DNA of 64,000 bases from Bacteroidetes bacterium 43-16 (GTDB lineage Bacteria > Bacteroidota > Bacteroidia > Chitinophagales > Chitinophagaceae). The position numbers and the translations under genes are program-made. Below the pieces are notes generated by a model. It did not search any database. It was given only the letters and a program-made list of their open reading frames with translations, and was not told where the DNA came from. Every line of letters starts with the position of its first letter. Position 1 is the first letter of the stretch. Location of the stretch: the NCBI GenBank assembly GCA_001897525.1, contig MKTB01000002.1, positions 70,196-134,195 of the forward strand, read 5' to 3'. This document shows, in pieces, positions 16,291-25,776 of the stretch.

Positions 16291-17466
16291 ATGAATAAGC
16301 TTTTTAAAAGGGGTATCCTTACCCTCTCTTTCGGACTGGCCGCCTGCTGCAGTTATGCCCAAAGGCCCATCAGTTCATTTGACCGCCCGGTACGCCCCAC
16401 TTCCCGTCCGGCACCCGACAATACACGCATCCAGGTAGCTCTCTTGCTGGACACCTCCAATAGTATGGATGGCCTCATCGAGCAGGCGAAATCCAGGCTG
16501 TGGAATATTATCAATACGCTGAGCACGCTCAGGTATGGCGGCAAAGTACCCACGATTGAAATAGCACTGTATGAATATGGCAATTCCAACTTAAGCGCTG
16601 CCAGTGGCTACATCCGTCGGGTACTGCCCCTGAGTACCGACCTGGACCTGATCTCGGAACATTTATTCGGATTAAGCACGCGCGGCGGAGAAGAATACTG
16701 TGGGGCTGTGATCAGGAAAGCGACACAGGAACTTGAGTGGAGCAACCGGGCCAGTGACATCAAGCTGATCTATATTGCCGGGAACGAACCCTTTAACCAG
16801 GGGAACATTTCTTACCTGAATGCACTTAGCAGCAGTGTACAGAAAGGCATCAGCACGACTACAATCTACTGCGGCGATTACCAGGAAGGGATTGATGGTA
16901 AATGGAAAGCCGGGGCGGTGAAAGGCAATGGCAAGTATTTCAACATTAATTCAGACCGTAAAATTCAATTCATCGAAACACCTTATGATGACCAGATTGA
17001 TGTGTACAATAGCAAATTGAATGACACTTATATCGGTTATGGCTCATCGGGCTCTTCTAAAAAAGCTATGCAGGTGCGCCAGGATGCCAATGCAGGCACC
17101 CTCAGTAAAGCAAACGCGGTAGAACGTAGCGTGAGCAAGTCAAAATCTGCTTATACCAATAGTTCCTGGGATCTGGTAGATTATGAGAAAGCCAATCCCG
17201 GAGCTGTAGAGCAGGTAGACAAGAATACCTTGCCTGCTGAGTATAAAAACAAATCGACTGCCGAAATAAAAGTTGCCATCAAAAAGAAACAGGAAGAACG
17301 CGAAACATACCAGAAGAAGATAGGCGAACTGGCCAAACAAAGGCAGGAATACATCGATAAAAAACAGAAAGAAACATCCGGTGCAGCAGCAGATGACCTG
17401 GGCACTGCGATCAACAACTCTATTCTTGACCTGGCCAAAGTTAAAGGCTATTCGGTCAGTAAATAG
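16291..17466 (+). CDS. Secreted von Willebrand factor A domain protein
   Basis: The protein has 391 residues. The signal peptide ends near CCSYAQ. A vWA domain (about 45-235) shows a MIDAS motif DTSNSM near residue 55, GLSTRGGEEYCG and KLIYIAGNEPFNQG. The C-terminal third is low complexity and helical (IKVAIKKKQEERETYQKKIGELAKQRQEY, partly coiled coil). vWA proteins of this type bind divalent metal and mediate protein-protein contact outside the cytoplasm; a specific role is not evident. A perfect bidirectional hairpin follows the gene. Confidence 0.85.
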   Translation: MNKLFKRGILTLSFGLAACCSYAQRPISSFDRPVRPTSRPAPDNTRIQVALLLDTSNSMDGLIEQAKSRLWNIINTLSTLRYGGKVPTIEIALYEYGNSNLSAASGYIRRVLPLSTDLDLISEHLFGLSTRGGEEYCGAVIRKATQELEWSNRASDIKLIYIAGNEPFNQGNISYLNALSSSVQKGISTTTIYCGDYQEGIDGKWKAGAVKGNGKYFNINSDRKIQFIETPYDDQIDVYNSKLNDTYIGYGSSGSSKKAMQVRQDANAGTLSKANAVERSVSKSKSAYTNSSWDLVDYEKANPGAVEQVDKNTLPAEYKNKSTAEIKVAIKKKQEERETYQKKIGELAKQRQEYIDKKQKETSGAAADDLGTAINNSILDLAKVKGYSVSK

Positions 17467-17540
17467 CTATGCTAAGTATTCCGGTAAGTTATCGTGTAAA
17501 CCCTATCACAATACTTATTGTTTGTAATAGCTGAATGCTT

Positions 17541-17596
17541 AATTTAAATACCTGCTTTTCCTGTAAGATGAAAGAAAAAAAGCAGGTATTTAAATT
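17541..17596. terminator. Bidirectional terminator between vWA and methyltransferase genes
   Basis: A perfect 19-bp inverted repeat (17541-17559 and 17578-17596; AATTTAAATACCTGCTTTT and its complement) with an 18-nt loop lies between convergent genes. The A/T-rich outer ends give T-runs on both strands. Confidence 0.8.
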
Positions 17597-17612
17597 ATGG
17601 AATAGGTTAAGC

Positions 17613-18392
17613 TTAGCCGGAATGCTTACTGCATATATATAATTGTTCTCCTTTCTGTAAGGCGTATCTTTCGATCTCTGCTTCTGTAAACTGAGCTATA
17701 AAATTGCATACTTCTACTGTAAAACCTGCATCCATAAGGCGGTCTTTATAGTCCAGCCCGTATAATCTCACATGATCTTTTTGGCCGAAGTGTTGCGCTC
17801 TTTCTTCTGCAGAAGTTATCTCCGGATCTTCAAAGGTATGCTCTAGGCCGGGATCTAAAGGCACCTGGAAAATGCCCCAGCCACCGGGCTTCATGACACG
17901 GAACAATTCCTGCATACACTGCCGGTCATCGTTTACATGTTCCAGCACATGATTACAAAATACCACATCAAACTGATCATCGTCCAGAGGTATCCGGTGC
18001 AAATCAAAATGCATGTCTGCAATGGGTGAGTTATAATCTGCGGTTATATATTCCAGGTTGCTCATTTTTCTAAAATACTTATAAAAGCATTGTTCCGGTG
18101 CAATATGCAACACTTTGATTTTATTTTTTTGAAAGTCTTGCCTGCCTGCCAGGTAGAGCCACATCAAACGGTGCCGCTCCAGGGATAAGGTGCCCGGTGA
18201 TAATACATTATTCCTCCGTCGGCCTTTCAGTTGGCCATAGGGTAAAAAATAGCTGTAGCTTTTCCCGTTTATAGGATCGGTAAATTTATGACCGCGCAGC
18301 AGCAATCCCAGTATGGCTTTCAGGAAGAGGCTGCACCTGATCAACACAGGACGAGGAATAGTATACAATAGAAAATGATATAATTTTCTCAT
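17613..18392 (-). CDS. SAM-dependent methyltransferase (type 11)
   Basis: The protein has 259 residues. The class I methyltransferase core shows VLHIAPEQCFYKYF (motif I variant), ITADYNSPIADMHFDLHRIPL (acidic motif II), FDVVFCNHVLEHVND (motif IV) and RVMKPGGWGIFQVP (motif VI). The first 45 residues are hydrophobic/basic and may associate with the membrane. Family members methylate small molecules or lipids; no neighbour reveals the substrate. It stands alone between convergent and divergent neighbours. Confidence 0.85.
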   Translation of the reverse strand: MRKLYHFLLYTIPRPVLIRCSLFLKAILGLLLRGHKFTDPINGKSYSYFLPYGQLKGRRRNNVLSPGTLSLERHRLMWLYLAGRQDFQKNKIKVLHIAPEQCFYKYFRKMSNLEYITADYNSPIADMHFDLHRIPLDDDQFDVVFCNHVLEHVNDDRQCMQELFRVMKPGGWGIFQVPLDPGLEHTFEDPEITSAEERAQHFGQKDHVRLYGLDYKDRLMDAGFTVEVCNFIAQFTEAEIERYALQKGEQLYICSKHSG

Positions 18393-18826
18393 GTTAATTA
18401 ATTTTAAAATATGACGAATATTTGTCCATATACCCCTACTTCTTATTAAACTTTTTTATCATAAATTGACAATCAATTCTTTGAAGATGCACTTGCCTGA
18501 TCATATGCAGTAAAAAAACTGAAAATAAGACTTGAAAAATGTGCCTGAATGGAGTATAGTTGAGGAAGCATATGATTAAATACAGTCTGTTTGTGCATCC
18601 AGGAGTAAGTCGGGGTCCTGGTCATTTACCCTTTTTGGGAGAACAGTATTAATGCTACTTTACCTTACTTTTAAACTTTGTAATAATTTTATAATATTCC
18701 TGCAAAAGCACAGCCCTTAAAGATATCGGGCGGTGCTTTGTTGTTTTATGCAGTCCTTTTATAAGGCTATTTTTATTGCTTCGGAATATTTTTTGTAAAT
18801 TGGCTTAAAGCCAAAATATAAGGAAT
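18393..18826. other. 434 bp divergent intergenic region with an orphan hairpin and a leader dyad
   Basis: No convincing ORF. On the plus strand, 18705-18739 forms a hairpin (AAAGCAC/GTGCTTT plus GCCC/GGGC, one internal mismatch) followed by TTGTTTT, which looks like a terminator although no plus-strand gene precedes it. A 15-nt dyad TTGGCTT-A-AAGCCAA (18800-18814) lies 12 nt before the GNAT-nitrilase ATG and could influence its translation or transcription. Confidence 0.5.
18705..18746 (+). terminator. Orphan terminator-like hairpin
   Basis: A stem of 7 plus 4 bp (AAAGCAC-A-GCCC against GGGC-G-GTGCTTT) is followed by a T-rich tract. With no upstream plus-strand ORF for more than 1 kb, it could end an unannotated small RNA or simply insulate the downstream promoter. 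Confidence 0.45.
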
Positions 18827-20338
18827 ATGAATATAGTAGTACGAAAATTAAGACTGGAAGATTATGAAGGACTGAAGCAATCGATGATAGAGGCATACGG
18901 CAATGTAGGTGGCTATTGGCATCAAAGTTCCATCAATAAATTAATAGAGATTTTTCCAGAAGGACAGTTCTGCGTAGAAGTGGACGGCAAAGTAGCGGCC
19001 TGTGCCTTATCTATTGTGGTCCTGTATGAGCTTTATGGCAACGACCATACTTACCAGGAGATCACCGGAGATTTTTCTTTTGATACCCATACCGATGACG
19101 GCGATATCTTGTATGGCATAGAAGTCTTTGTAGGCCCGGAATTCAGGGACCTGAGACTGGGCAGAAGATTGTACGATGCCCGGAAAGAATTGTGTGAGAA
19201 GCTGAACCTTAAAGGCATTATCATTGGCGGCCGACTGCCCAATTACCATAAATACAGCGGCGAACTATCGGCCAGGGAATACATCAATAAAGTACGCTCC
19301 AAGGAGATCCATGACCCCGTATTGAACTTCCAGCTGGCCAATAATTTCCATGTGATCAGGATACTGAAAAACTACCTGAAAGGTGATACACAGTCGGAGG
19401 AATATGCAGCCCTGCTGCAATGGCATAATATTTATTATTCCAGGAAAAAGAACGCGATGACGGACAGTATCATCCGCCTGGGACTGGTACAATGGCAAAT
19501 GCGCCCGTTCAAGGATATTGAGGCCTTCTTTGAGCAGTGCTTGTTCTTCATTGACGTACTCGCAGACTATAAGTCCGACTTCGTGATGTTCCCCGAGTTT
19601 TTCAATACACCTTTGTTATCAGCCTACAACCATATGCCCGAACATGAGGCTATGCGCGCTTTATCGGACGATACGGAAGCGATCAAAGCCAAACTTTCAG
19701 AGTATGCTATTGCTTATAATGTGAACATCATCTCGGGTAGTATGCCCTATGTAGAAGAGGGCCTGCTCTATAATGTATCTTATGTACTCCACCGGAATGG
19801 TAAGATCAGCGAGTACAGGAAGATCCACATCACACCGAACGAGAAAAAATACTACGGTATTACCGGTGGCGATAAGATCAGGGTGATTGATACCGACTGC
19901 GGCAAAATAGGCGTACTCATTTGTTATGATGTTGAGTTCCCGGAACTGTCCCGGCTACTGGCCGACCAGGGCATGAAGATCCTCTTTGTACCCTACCTTA
20001 CCGATACGCAAAATGCCTACACCCGCGTGAGGGCCTGTGCACAGGCGAGGGCCATTGAAAATGAGTGTTACGTCGCCATTACGGGTTGTGTGGGCAATCT
20101 CCCGGGCGTGAGCAATATGGATATCCAGTTCGGACAGGCTGCAGTATTCACGCCTTCTGATTTTGCCTTCCCGGTTAATGCCACTAAGGCCGAAGCAACG
20201 CCGAACACAGAGATGACCATCATTGTAGATGTAGACCTCAATCTTTTAAAAGACCTGCACTATAACGGTTCTGTGAGAACGATGACGGATCGCAGAAAAG
20301 ATCTTTATGAATTAAAAATAAAAGAAAAAAGCCTCTAA
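18827..20338 (+). CDS. GNAT acetyltransferase-nitrilase fusion protein
   Basis: The protein has 503 residues. Residues 1-205 form a GNAT domain (EVFVGPEFRDLRLGRRLYDARKEL with the acetyl-CoA loop near 104-117). Residues 215-500 form a carbon-nitrogen hydrolase with the Glu-Lys-Cys triad visible as E257 (FPEFF), K332 (YRKIHITP) and C366 (VLICYDVEFPEL). This fused architecture is known in bacteria; the nitrilase part hydrolyses amides or nitriles and the GNAT part acetylates amines, but the joint substrate is unknown. It is followed 45 nt later by an ICL/PEP-mutase-like gene. Confidence 0.92.
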   Translation: MNIVVRKLRLEDYEGLKQSMIEAYGNVGGYWHQSSINKLIEIFPEGQFCVEVDGKVAACALSIVVLYELYGNDHTYQEITGDFSFDTHTDDGDILYGIEVFVGPEFRDLRLGRRLYDARKELCEKLNLKGIIIGGRLPNYHKYSGELSAREYINKVRSKEIHDPVLNFQLANNFHVIRILKNYLKGDTQSEEYAALLQWHNIYYSRKKNAMTDSIIRLGLVQWQMRPFKDIEAFFEQCLFFIDVLADYKSDFVMFPEFFNTPLLSAYNHMPEHEAMRALSDDTEAIKAKLSEYAIAYNVNIISGSMPYVEEGLLYNVSYVLHRNGKISEYRKIHITPNEKKYYGITGGDKIRVIDTDCGKIGVLICYDVEFPELSRLLADQGMKILFVPYLTDTQNAYTRVRACAQARAIENECYVAITGCVGNLPGVSNMDIQFGQAAVFTPSDFAFPVNATKAEATPNTEMTIIVDVDLNLLKDLHYNGSVRTMTDRRKDLYELKIKEKSL

Positions 20339-20383
20339 AAAATACAGTAACTATTATCATTTAACTTAAAAACAAAACAGATT

Positions 20384-21163
20384 ATGAGTATAGAACCATC
20401 AGCAAAAACAAACCCCATTCAATTCAAGGCATTACATCAAAAGAACGAACCGCTGTTGATCGCTAATGTATGGAATGCACACTCTGCGCGCTTAGCCGAG
20501 AAAGCCGGCTTTTCGGCAGTAGCTACATCCAGCCATGCCATTGCCAATGCGCTTGGTCATGAAGACGGTGAAGAGATGAGTGTACAGGAATTATTATTTA
20601 TCGTTAAAAGGATCAAATCTGCGGTGCGTATCCCCGTTTCTGTTGACTTTGAGGCCGGGTATTCCAATGATCCTATAGAAGTAGCCGAATACGTCAAACA
20701 ATTATCAGACCTGGGTGTGGTAGGGATCAACCTGGAAGACGGTACGGTACAGAACGGCAAAAGACTTTTAGGTGATGCTGATCTGCTGGCCGAGAAGATC
20801 CGGGTGATCAAATCCACAATTGACATCTTTATCAATGCGCGCGTGGATACCTTTACGACAAAACATCCTAATGCCCTGGAAGAATCCATCAGGAGAGCAC
20901 AGCTTTACCAGGCTGCAGGTGCAGACGGCATCTTTGTCCCACTGATCGAAAAAGAAGCAGATATAAAATCCTTCGTGGAAAAAGTGAGCTTACCCCTGAA
21001 TGTATTTACAACTCCTGATCTTCCCGATTATGAAAGATTGGGAACACTGGGCGTAAAACGCATCAGCCACGGAGCCAAGCAATATGAGCAACTCATGAAA
21101 AAATCGGAAGAGATCTTTGTCAGCTATTTCAAAACAAAAGATTATTCCATTATTCTGGGATAG
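20384..21163 (+). CDS. Isocitrate lyase/PEP mutase superfamily enzyme
   Basis: The protein has 259 residues. It has the superfamily's TIM-barrel pattern: LIANVWNAHSARLAEKAGF, AVATSSHAIANALGHEDGE, IPVSVDFEAGY (metal-binding Asp/Glu), VGINLEDG and INARVDTF. The substrate may be a 2-methylisocitrate-like, oxaloacetate-like or phosphonate compound; residues here do not decide. Lies 45 nt after the GNAT-nitrilase gene and is probably co-transcribed, then ends at a hairpin terminator. Confidence 0.87.
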   Translation: MSIEPSAKTNPIQFKALHQKNEPLLIANVWNAHSARLAEKAGFSAVATSSHAIANALGHEDGEEMSVQELLFIVKRIKSAVRIPVSVDFEAGYSNDPIEVAEYVKQLSDLGVVGINLEDGTVQNGKRLLGDADLLAEKIRVIKSTIDIFINARVDTFTTKHPNALEESIRRAQLYQAAGADGIFVPLIEKEADIKSFVEKVSLPLNVFTTPDLPDYERLGTLGVKRISHGAKQYEQLMKKSEEIFVSYFKTKDYSIILG

Positions 21164-21187
21164 CAGTAATACATAATACAAGTAATA

Positions 21188-21222
21188 AAGCAGGACAGTT
21201 TTCACTGTCCTGCTTCGTTATT
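21188..21222. terminator. Hairpin terminator after the ICL-like gene
   Basis: A perfect 12-bp stem (AAGCAGGACAGT and ACTGTCCTGCTT, 21188-21215) with a four-base loop lies between convergent genes. The following tract is only moderately T-rich. Confidence 0.7.
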
Positions 21223-21238
21223 ATACTATTGACAGGGT

Positions 21239-22936
21239 TTATTGTTTAATGAATTTTTGTGTATATAAACCATCTTTACCGGTAGCTTTCAGGAAGTAAA
21301 CGCCCGGAGCCAGGTGCTCAATGGAAAGGAAAGACTTAGTGGTTTTAGGCTGTGCTACTTCTTGTCCTAAAGAGTTAACGATGATCACATTTTTAAACTC
21401 GCTTAAGCCTTCCACATACAATTGATCATTTGCAGGGTTAGGATAAACATTAATGGATTTATTTCCTTCTGTTTTACGAATGCTTACATTCTTAGGTATC
21501 CTGTTTTTCGCCGTATTGGTCACAACTGCAGGATTAATATCAAAATAAATATGGGCGGTATTATTCACCTCAGTTCCTGCTGCCAGGCCGGTTTTCGCCT
21601 TGATCTGGTAAGTTACAAATCCTTTATTTTCATTTGGTGCACTGGCATCTGCCAGTAAGATATTGGCAAAATCAAATCTTAAGGTATTGATAGCTCCATT
21701 GTGGATCAGTTGTGTACTTAAAGGATGAGAACTGCTGATCACTTTAAAGGTTGCGGGGTCAACATGAGCAGACAGGGTATCCAGGATATGAATATTAAAT
21801 GCCGTGTCATTACCCAGGTTCTCAAAATGGATCGTATAAGTCAGTAAGGCTCCCTGCGCAATCTCCCCGATAGGATTTACATGCTTCTCATTCGGGTCAA
21901 ATGAAGTCCTGACCGAATCGATCATCGCATAGGTATTATTCGCGGTGTTCAGGTCACCGGTAGTAGGACTGATGCTTAAAGTGTTCATCACGGTATCTCC
22001 TATACTCAGTGTACCTACCGGGTCCAGCGTAACATAAATTTCAGAAGTACTGGTATTAGACATATTATTGAGGTTCCAGGTTATTGTATTACCGCTCACA
22101 CTGGCAGGGGTAATATTGGCACTGGAAAATGAGTATTTCGGGCTAAGGTTTAAGGTAACTACTCCATTAGTTCCCACACAGGCACTGTTTCTCGGGTAAA
22201 TGTAGATGTATGAATTAGCAACAGGTCTGAAGAAACCGGAACCGGTTACAGACATATCAAATCCGGTAACCGCAGGGGCACAATCGAAAGCAAATTCAAA
22301 TCCATCAAAAGTCGCATAGTCAAGAGTATCAAATTTAAAGGTATAAGCACTCACCGGACAAGCTGCCAAGGTGCCATTAGGGGTACTCAATAAATGTAAA
22401 CTAAATACAGAAGTCAGATCTGCCCCGTTAATGATTTTAAAAAAGCCCCCGTTGGCCTGTATCGTATCCACAGGTATACCTGCTTTACGCACTTCAATGG
22501 AGAAAGGAGCATTAATGAGAGGCTCCGTTAATGGATTCCTGGAGCAATTATTATCGGCACGTTTATAAGCATATCCCATCACCATAGAGCAGAACGACTG
22601 CACCGTTTTATACATCGTATCCACCGCAGTTGTACCGTTGAACAGCACTGCTGCTATAGTATAGGTACCTGCACTCGTGTAATTGTGTGAACTACCAAAA
22701 TGTCCTTGCCCTCCATTATACAGCAGGTCTGAGGAACCATCACCCCAGTGCACTTCAACAGAAGTATTGGCTCCTGCATTATTGATATAAGTACTTACCA
22801 CAATCGAATTGATCCCTATTACATTAAAGCAGGAATCAGTAACGGCCGTAAAGCTGTTAAAAGCGGGCGGCTGCGCAAAGCTTGCAAACCTGGCAAGCAG
22901 CAGTACCGTGAGTAAAAGAATTGATTTTTTCAACAT
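21239..22936 (-). CDS. T9SS-secreted protein with PKD-like and DUF11-like domains
   Basis: About 565 residues from the ATG at 22934-22936 (MLKKSILLLTVLLLARFASFAQ); the longer start would add a non-signal leader. A PKD-like region (VEVHWGDGSSDLL...HNYTSAGTYTIAAV) is followed by beta domains, a DUF11/DUF7619-like repeat (SFDPNEKHVNPIGEIA...LTYTIHFENLGNDTAFNI) and a type A T9SS sorting domain (VYPNPANDQLYVEGL, NSLGQEV, PGVYFLKA, TQKFIKQ). The protein is surface-exposed or secreted, with a structural or adhesive role inferred from architecture. Confidence 0.88.
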   Translation of the reverse strand: MLKKSILLLTVLLLARFASFAQPPAFNSFTAVTDSCFNVIGINSIVVSTYINNAGANTSVEVHWGDGSSDLLYNGGQGHFGSSHNYTSAGTYTIAAVLFNGTTAVDTMYKTVQSFCSMVMGYAYKRADNNCSRNPLTEPLINAPFSIEVRKAGIPVDTIQANGGFFKIINGADLTSVFSLHLLSTPNGTLAACPVSAYTFKFDTLDYATFDGFEFAFDCAPAVTGFDMSVTGSGFFRPVANSYIYIYPRNSACVGTNGVVTLNLSPKYSFSSANITPASVSGNTITWNLNNMSNTSTSEIYVTLDPVGTLSIGDTVMNTLSISPTTGDLNTANNTYAMIDSVRTSFDPNEKHVNPIGEIAQGALLTYTIHFENLGNDTAFNIHILDTLSAHVDPATFKVISSSHPLSTQLIHNGAINTLRFDFANILLADASAPNENKGFVTYQIKAKTGLAAGTEVNNTAHIYFDINPAVVTNTAKNRIPKNVSIRKTEGNKSINVYPNPANDQLYVEGLSEFKNVIIVNSLGQEVAQPKTTKSFLSIEHLAPGVYFLKATGKDGLYTQKFIKQ

Positions 22937-23107
22937 AAATTTTAAGTTTAAAAGATTAATAGGTATATGATTATAAATAACTTTATTATTCACTTTAAAT
23001 AAGACGTAAATTTATGCTATTACCCTTACTCAAATATTAATTTTTTTCATTTATTCTTTCCATCATGCATGACAACTCCCATAAACACGGTTATTTTACC
23101 GTATAGA

Positions 23108-24364
23108 TTAAAACCTGGCCCTTGACCGGAACAGGTAAAACCGGAGTCCGATCTGAAAACCGATCCAGTTCCTGGATGCATTTGCTCTGGAAGGAGAAAA
23201 GTTATCTGAAATGGTCAGGATATTAGGAAACAACTGGAAATCGGCTCCCCTCAATACAGTTAAAGGGTTGATAAAGCTATAAGGGGCAGCAGCTACATCA
23301 TTGTATAATATTTCAGTCTGCGACCTGTTATAGCTCAATCCGGAGAATAGTTCCAGGTTTTGCCCCAGCTGCCAATCCATATTAATACCAATTTTTAAGG
23401 AATTACCGCTTATCGCATAAGCTGCCGTTCTCTGAACATTAATAATAGTGGTGGTATCCGGCGGAATTATGACTACACTGTCAAATTGATAATTCAATAC
23501 TTTAGCCTGCTTAGGCATAGCCCCGTAATTACCCCATAAGGTAATATGGACATTATTATTTATAGCTTGTGTGTAACTCGCTCCAAACCTGAAATGAGAA
23601 AGGCTGCCTTTTATTGCATAATTACCCGTTACTGCAAATTTATCCCAATGCAAACTGACACCGGGATTCAGGTAGAAGATCTCATCTCCGGATAAATTAA
23701 AAGATAATTCAAACCGTTCATACCAGGAAGGATTAATATCTATTACCTGCGGTTTATCTAAACGATCTATATCATTTTGTGTCTCCGAAAAATTTGCGGC
23801 TGCAGGAGCTATATTCCAGCCAAATTGTGCAATGACCTTTTTATCTACCGTAAACGTATCTGCAAAACTAGATATCGTGTCGAGTACCGCTTCCTCTAAA
23901 ATAACTACCGCGTTTTCCTGGGCTACATTACCCGTAGTACTTACGGGAGTGACAGCTACTTCTTTTGGGGTCGCTTTCTTCTTTTTCGCACCTGCCTTTT
24001 TAGGTTTTGCCCGGCCAGGCGCTTTATGCTCCTTTTTTAAAAGAATATGTGTTCCTATAAACTTGGATTGGATCTGGTAATTTTTTTGCAACAAAACAGC
24101 AAGTTCCTTTGCCGTCATGACCTGTTTAGGCAAACGGACCCTGGTATTGCTTTTAATTTTCTGCGCATCGTAAGAAATGGAAATATCTGCCTGTTGCTGC
24201 ATCACCATCGTCAGCTCGTTGATCGTATAGCTTTGCTTTGAAAAACTATACGACTGCTTCAGCAAAGGCCCGTGAGCCCTTGCCGCTAAAGTAAATAATA
24301 GCAGACCAGCAAGGATAATGAGCCTGTACTTAATTTGAACTAAAGATGATGGTATCGTTTGCAC
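23108..24364 (-). CDS. STN-domain outer-membrane barrel-like protein of an ECF/FecR unit
   Basis: The protein has 418 residues from a GTG start that overlaps the FecR gene by 35 bp. After a signal peptide comes an STN-like domain (about 40-110: YTINELTMVMQQQADISISYD), a Lys/Ala/Pro-rich linker (about 115-135), then a C-terminal region of alternating beta strands ending in RFYLFRSRARF with a terminal Phe, as in outer-membrane barrels. STN domains normally signal from TonB receptors to FecR anti-sigma factors. Here the plug and large barrel are absent, so this is a compact receptor-like partner for the FecR beside it. Confidence 0.75.
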   Translation of the reverse strand: MQTIPSSLVQIKYRLIILAGLLLFTLAARAHGPLLKQSYSFSKQSYTINELTMVMQQQADISISYDAQKIKSNTRVRLPKQVMTAKELAVLLQKNYQIQSKFIGTHILLKKEHKAPGRAKPKKAGAKKKKATPKEVAVTPVSTTGNVAQENAVVILEEAVLDTISSFADTFTVDKKVIAQFGWNIAPAAANFSETQNDIDRLDKPQVIDINPSWYERFELSFNLSGDEIFYLNPGVSLHWDKFAVTGNYAIKGSLSHFRFGASYTQAINNNVHITLWGNYGAMPKQAKVLNYQFDSVVIIPPDTTTIINVQRTAAYAISGNSLKIGINMDWQLGQNLELFSGLSYNRSQTEILYNDVAAAPYSFINPLTVLRGADFQLFPNILTISDNFSPSRANASRNWIGFQIGLRFYLFRSRARF

Positions 24365-25250
24365 CTGAATTATATTTTATATCCAAAGTTTCCGTGATGA
24401 TGTCCAGTACCTGTTTAAAACTTAAATCCTTGCCTCTCAGGGTAAGCGTCCTGCCGGCAAGGGCAGGGTCTCCTGTACGCAGTTCGGTATGAAAATAAGC
24501 CCCGATATGCTCACACACCTGTTGCAAAGAATAATCTTTATAATCAAAATCGCCCAGCAAGGCGCTTTTGGAAAAACCCGAAGCGGTATAGCTCAGCACT
24601 TCATGTTTATTGACGACAATCGTATCCCTGAGACTCCATACCTCCACTACGCCTTTATACACACTTATTTTTGCAGCCTCTTTGGTGCTCTCTACAAAAA
24701 ATTCCGTACCTATATCACGCAGACAGATCCCGGATGAAAGTTGCAGCCTGAAACCAGGATATTCCTGCTTAAAGTTAAACAAGGCATTGCCGCTTAAGCT
24801 GAACAAGGTATCCTCCCCATTAATCTCTCTTTGTAAAACAGCACCCGGCTTCAGGCTGACCAACAGCCCTTCTTTAAGTTCAAATTCATTTAAATCTGTA
24901 CTATAAGTAAACACAAGAGGTTGATCCGCGACACTTTGGTTATATTGCCAGATACCGATCCCCAATGCTACCACCAGCAGAGCCGCATAAGGCAACCATT
25001 TCAGGCGTTTAGGCCTTTGTTTAAGCGGTACAGAGGCGGCGGCTGTTTTATGCTCAAATGCTTTCCAGAGTTGCTCCACATCTGGTGCCGTATAATTTTG
25101 TTCTGCCATCCAGCTGGCTGCCAGCTCCTGGAAATAGGACTCATGATCGGGATCTTCCCTGCGCCACTCATCTATATACAAAGCCTCTTCAGGACTGGAA
25201 AGTCCCGAAAAATACCTGATCAGCACATCCGTATTAACAGAATAGTTCAT
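24330..25250 (-). CDS. FecR-family anti-sigma factor
   Basis: The protein has 306 residues. The N-terminal part (1-85) holds the anti-sigma region (YSVNTDVLIRYFSGLSSPEEALYIDEWR). One membrane helix (LPYAALLVVALGIGIWQY, about 86-104) follows. A FecR domain (about 115-215: ALFNFKQEYPGFRLQLSSGICLRDIGTEFFVEST) and a C-terminal DUF4974-like domain (about 235-303, LSFKQVLDIITETLDIKYN) complete the usual architecture. It overlaps the sigma gene by 17 bp and the STN/barrel gene by 35 bp, so the three genes form one translationally coupled signalling unit. Confidence 0.92.
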   Translation of the reverse strand: MNYSVNTDVLIRYFSGLSSPEEALYIDEWRREDPDHESYFQELAASWMAEQNYTAPDVEQLWKAFEHKTAAASVPLKQRPKRLKWLPYAALLVVALGIGIWQYNQSVADQPLVFTYSTDLNEFELKEGLLVSLKPGAVLQREINGEDTLFSLSGNALFNFKQEYPGFRLQLSSGICLRDIGTEFFVESTKEAAKISVYKGVVEVWSLRDTIVVNKHEVLSYTASGFSKSALLGDFDYKDYSLQQVCEHIGAYFHTELRTGDPALAGRTLTLRGKDLSFKQVLDIITETLDIKYNSGANDTIIFSSN

Positions 25251-25776
25251 ATAACATTACTATTTGTATAAGACTCAGTTTATCCCTGTTTACCCTTATA
25301 AATTCCTGGATTATTTTTAAAGCTTTAGACATATGTGCCTCTACGGTTTTAACAGAAAGGCCCATTTCGGCTGCTATTTCGCGGTATTTCCTGCCCCCGG
25401 TCCTGCTTTTCAAAAAAACAATTCTGCATTGTTCCGGTAACTTGTCCAAGGCTCTGGTGATGAGCACCTGCAGCACAACATCCCTTTCTTTTTCTATCCT
25501 CCGGTCCTCAGCACTTATTGCAACATCTGCTCCGGCCAATGATACATACTTATCAGCTAGGGCTTTTTTCCTTAATTCACTCACCGCAGTATGATGCACA
25601 ATTTTGTACAGGTAAGCTCTATCATATGCGATCTGCTTACCCTTTTCTACCTGCTGATAATATTTCACGAAAGCATCCTGTACCGTATCAGCAGCCCATT
25701 CCGAATCGTTCAGAATGGTAAATGCATAGCGATGCAGATCCGGGAATAGCTGGCGGTATAGTTGCTCGAAAGACAA
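25234..25776 (-). CDS. ECF RNA polymerase sigma factor
   Basis: The protein has 180 residues. Region 2 (FEQLYRQLFPDLHRYAFTILNDSEWAADTVQDAFVKYY) and region 4 (LPEQCRIVFLKSRTGGRKYREIAAEMGLSVKTVEAHMSKAL) are clear. The start is TTG at 25774-25776; an in-frame stop lies just upstream and no ATG precedes region 2. Paired with the FecR gene, it should be held at the membrane and released by a signal from the outer-membrane partner. Targets are not visible; the unit may regulate itself. Confidence 0.92.
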   Translation of the reverse strand: MSFEQLYRQLFPDLHRYAFTILNDSEWAADTVQDAFVKYYQQVEKGKQIAYDRAYLYKIVHHTAVSELRKKALADKYVSLAGADVAISAEDRRIEKERDVVLQVLITRALDKLPEQCRIVFLKSRTGGRKYREIAAEMGLSVKTVEAHMSKALKIIQEFIRVNRDKLSLIQIVMLYELFC

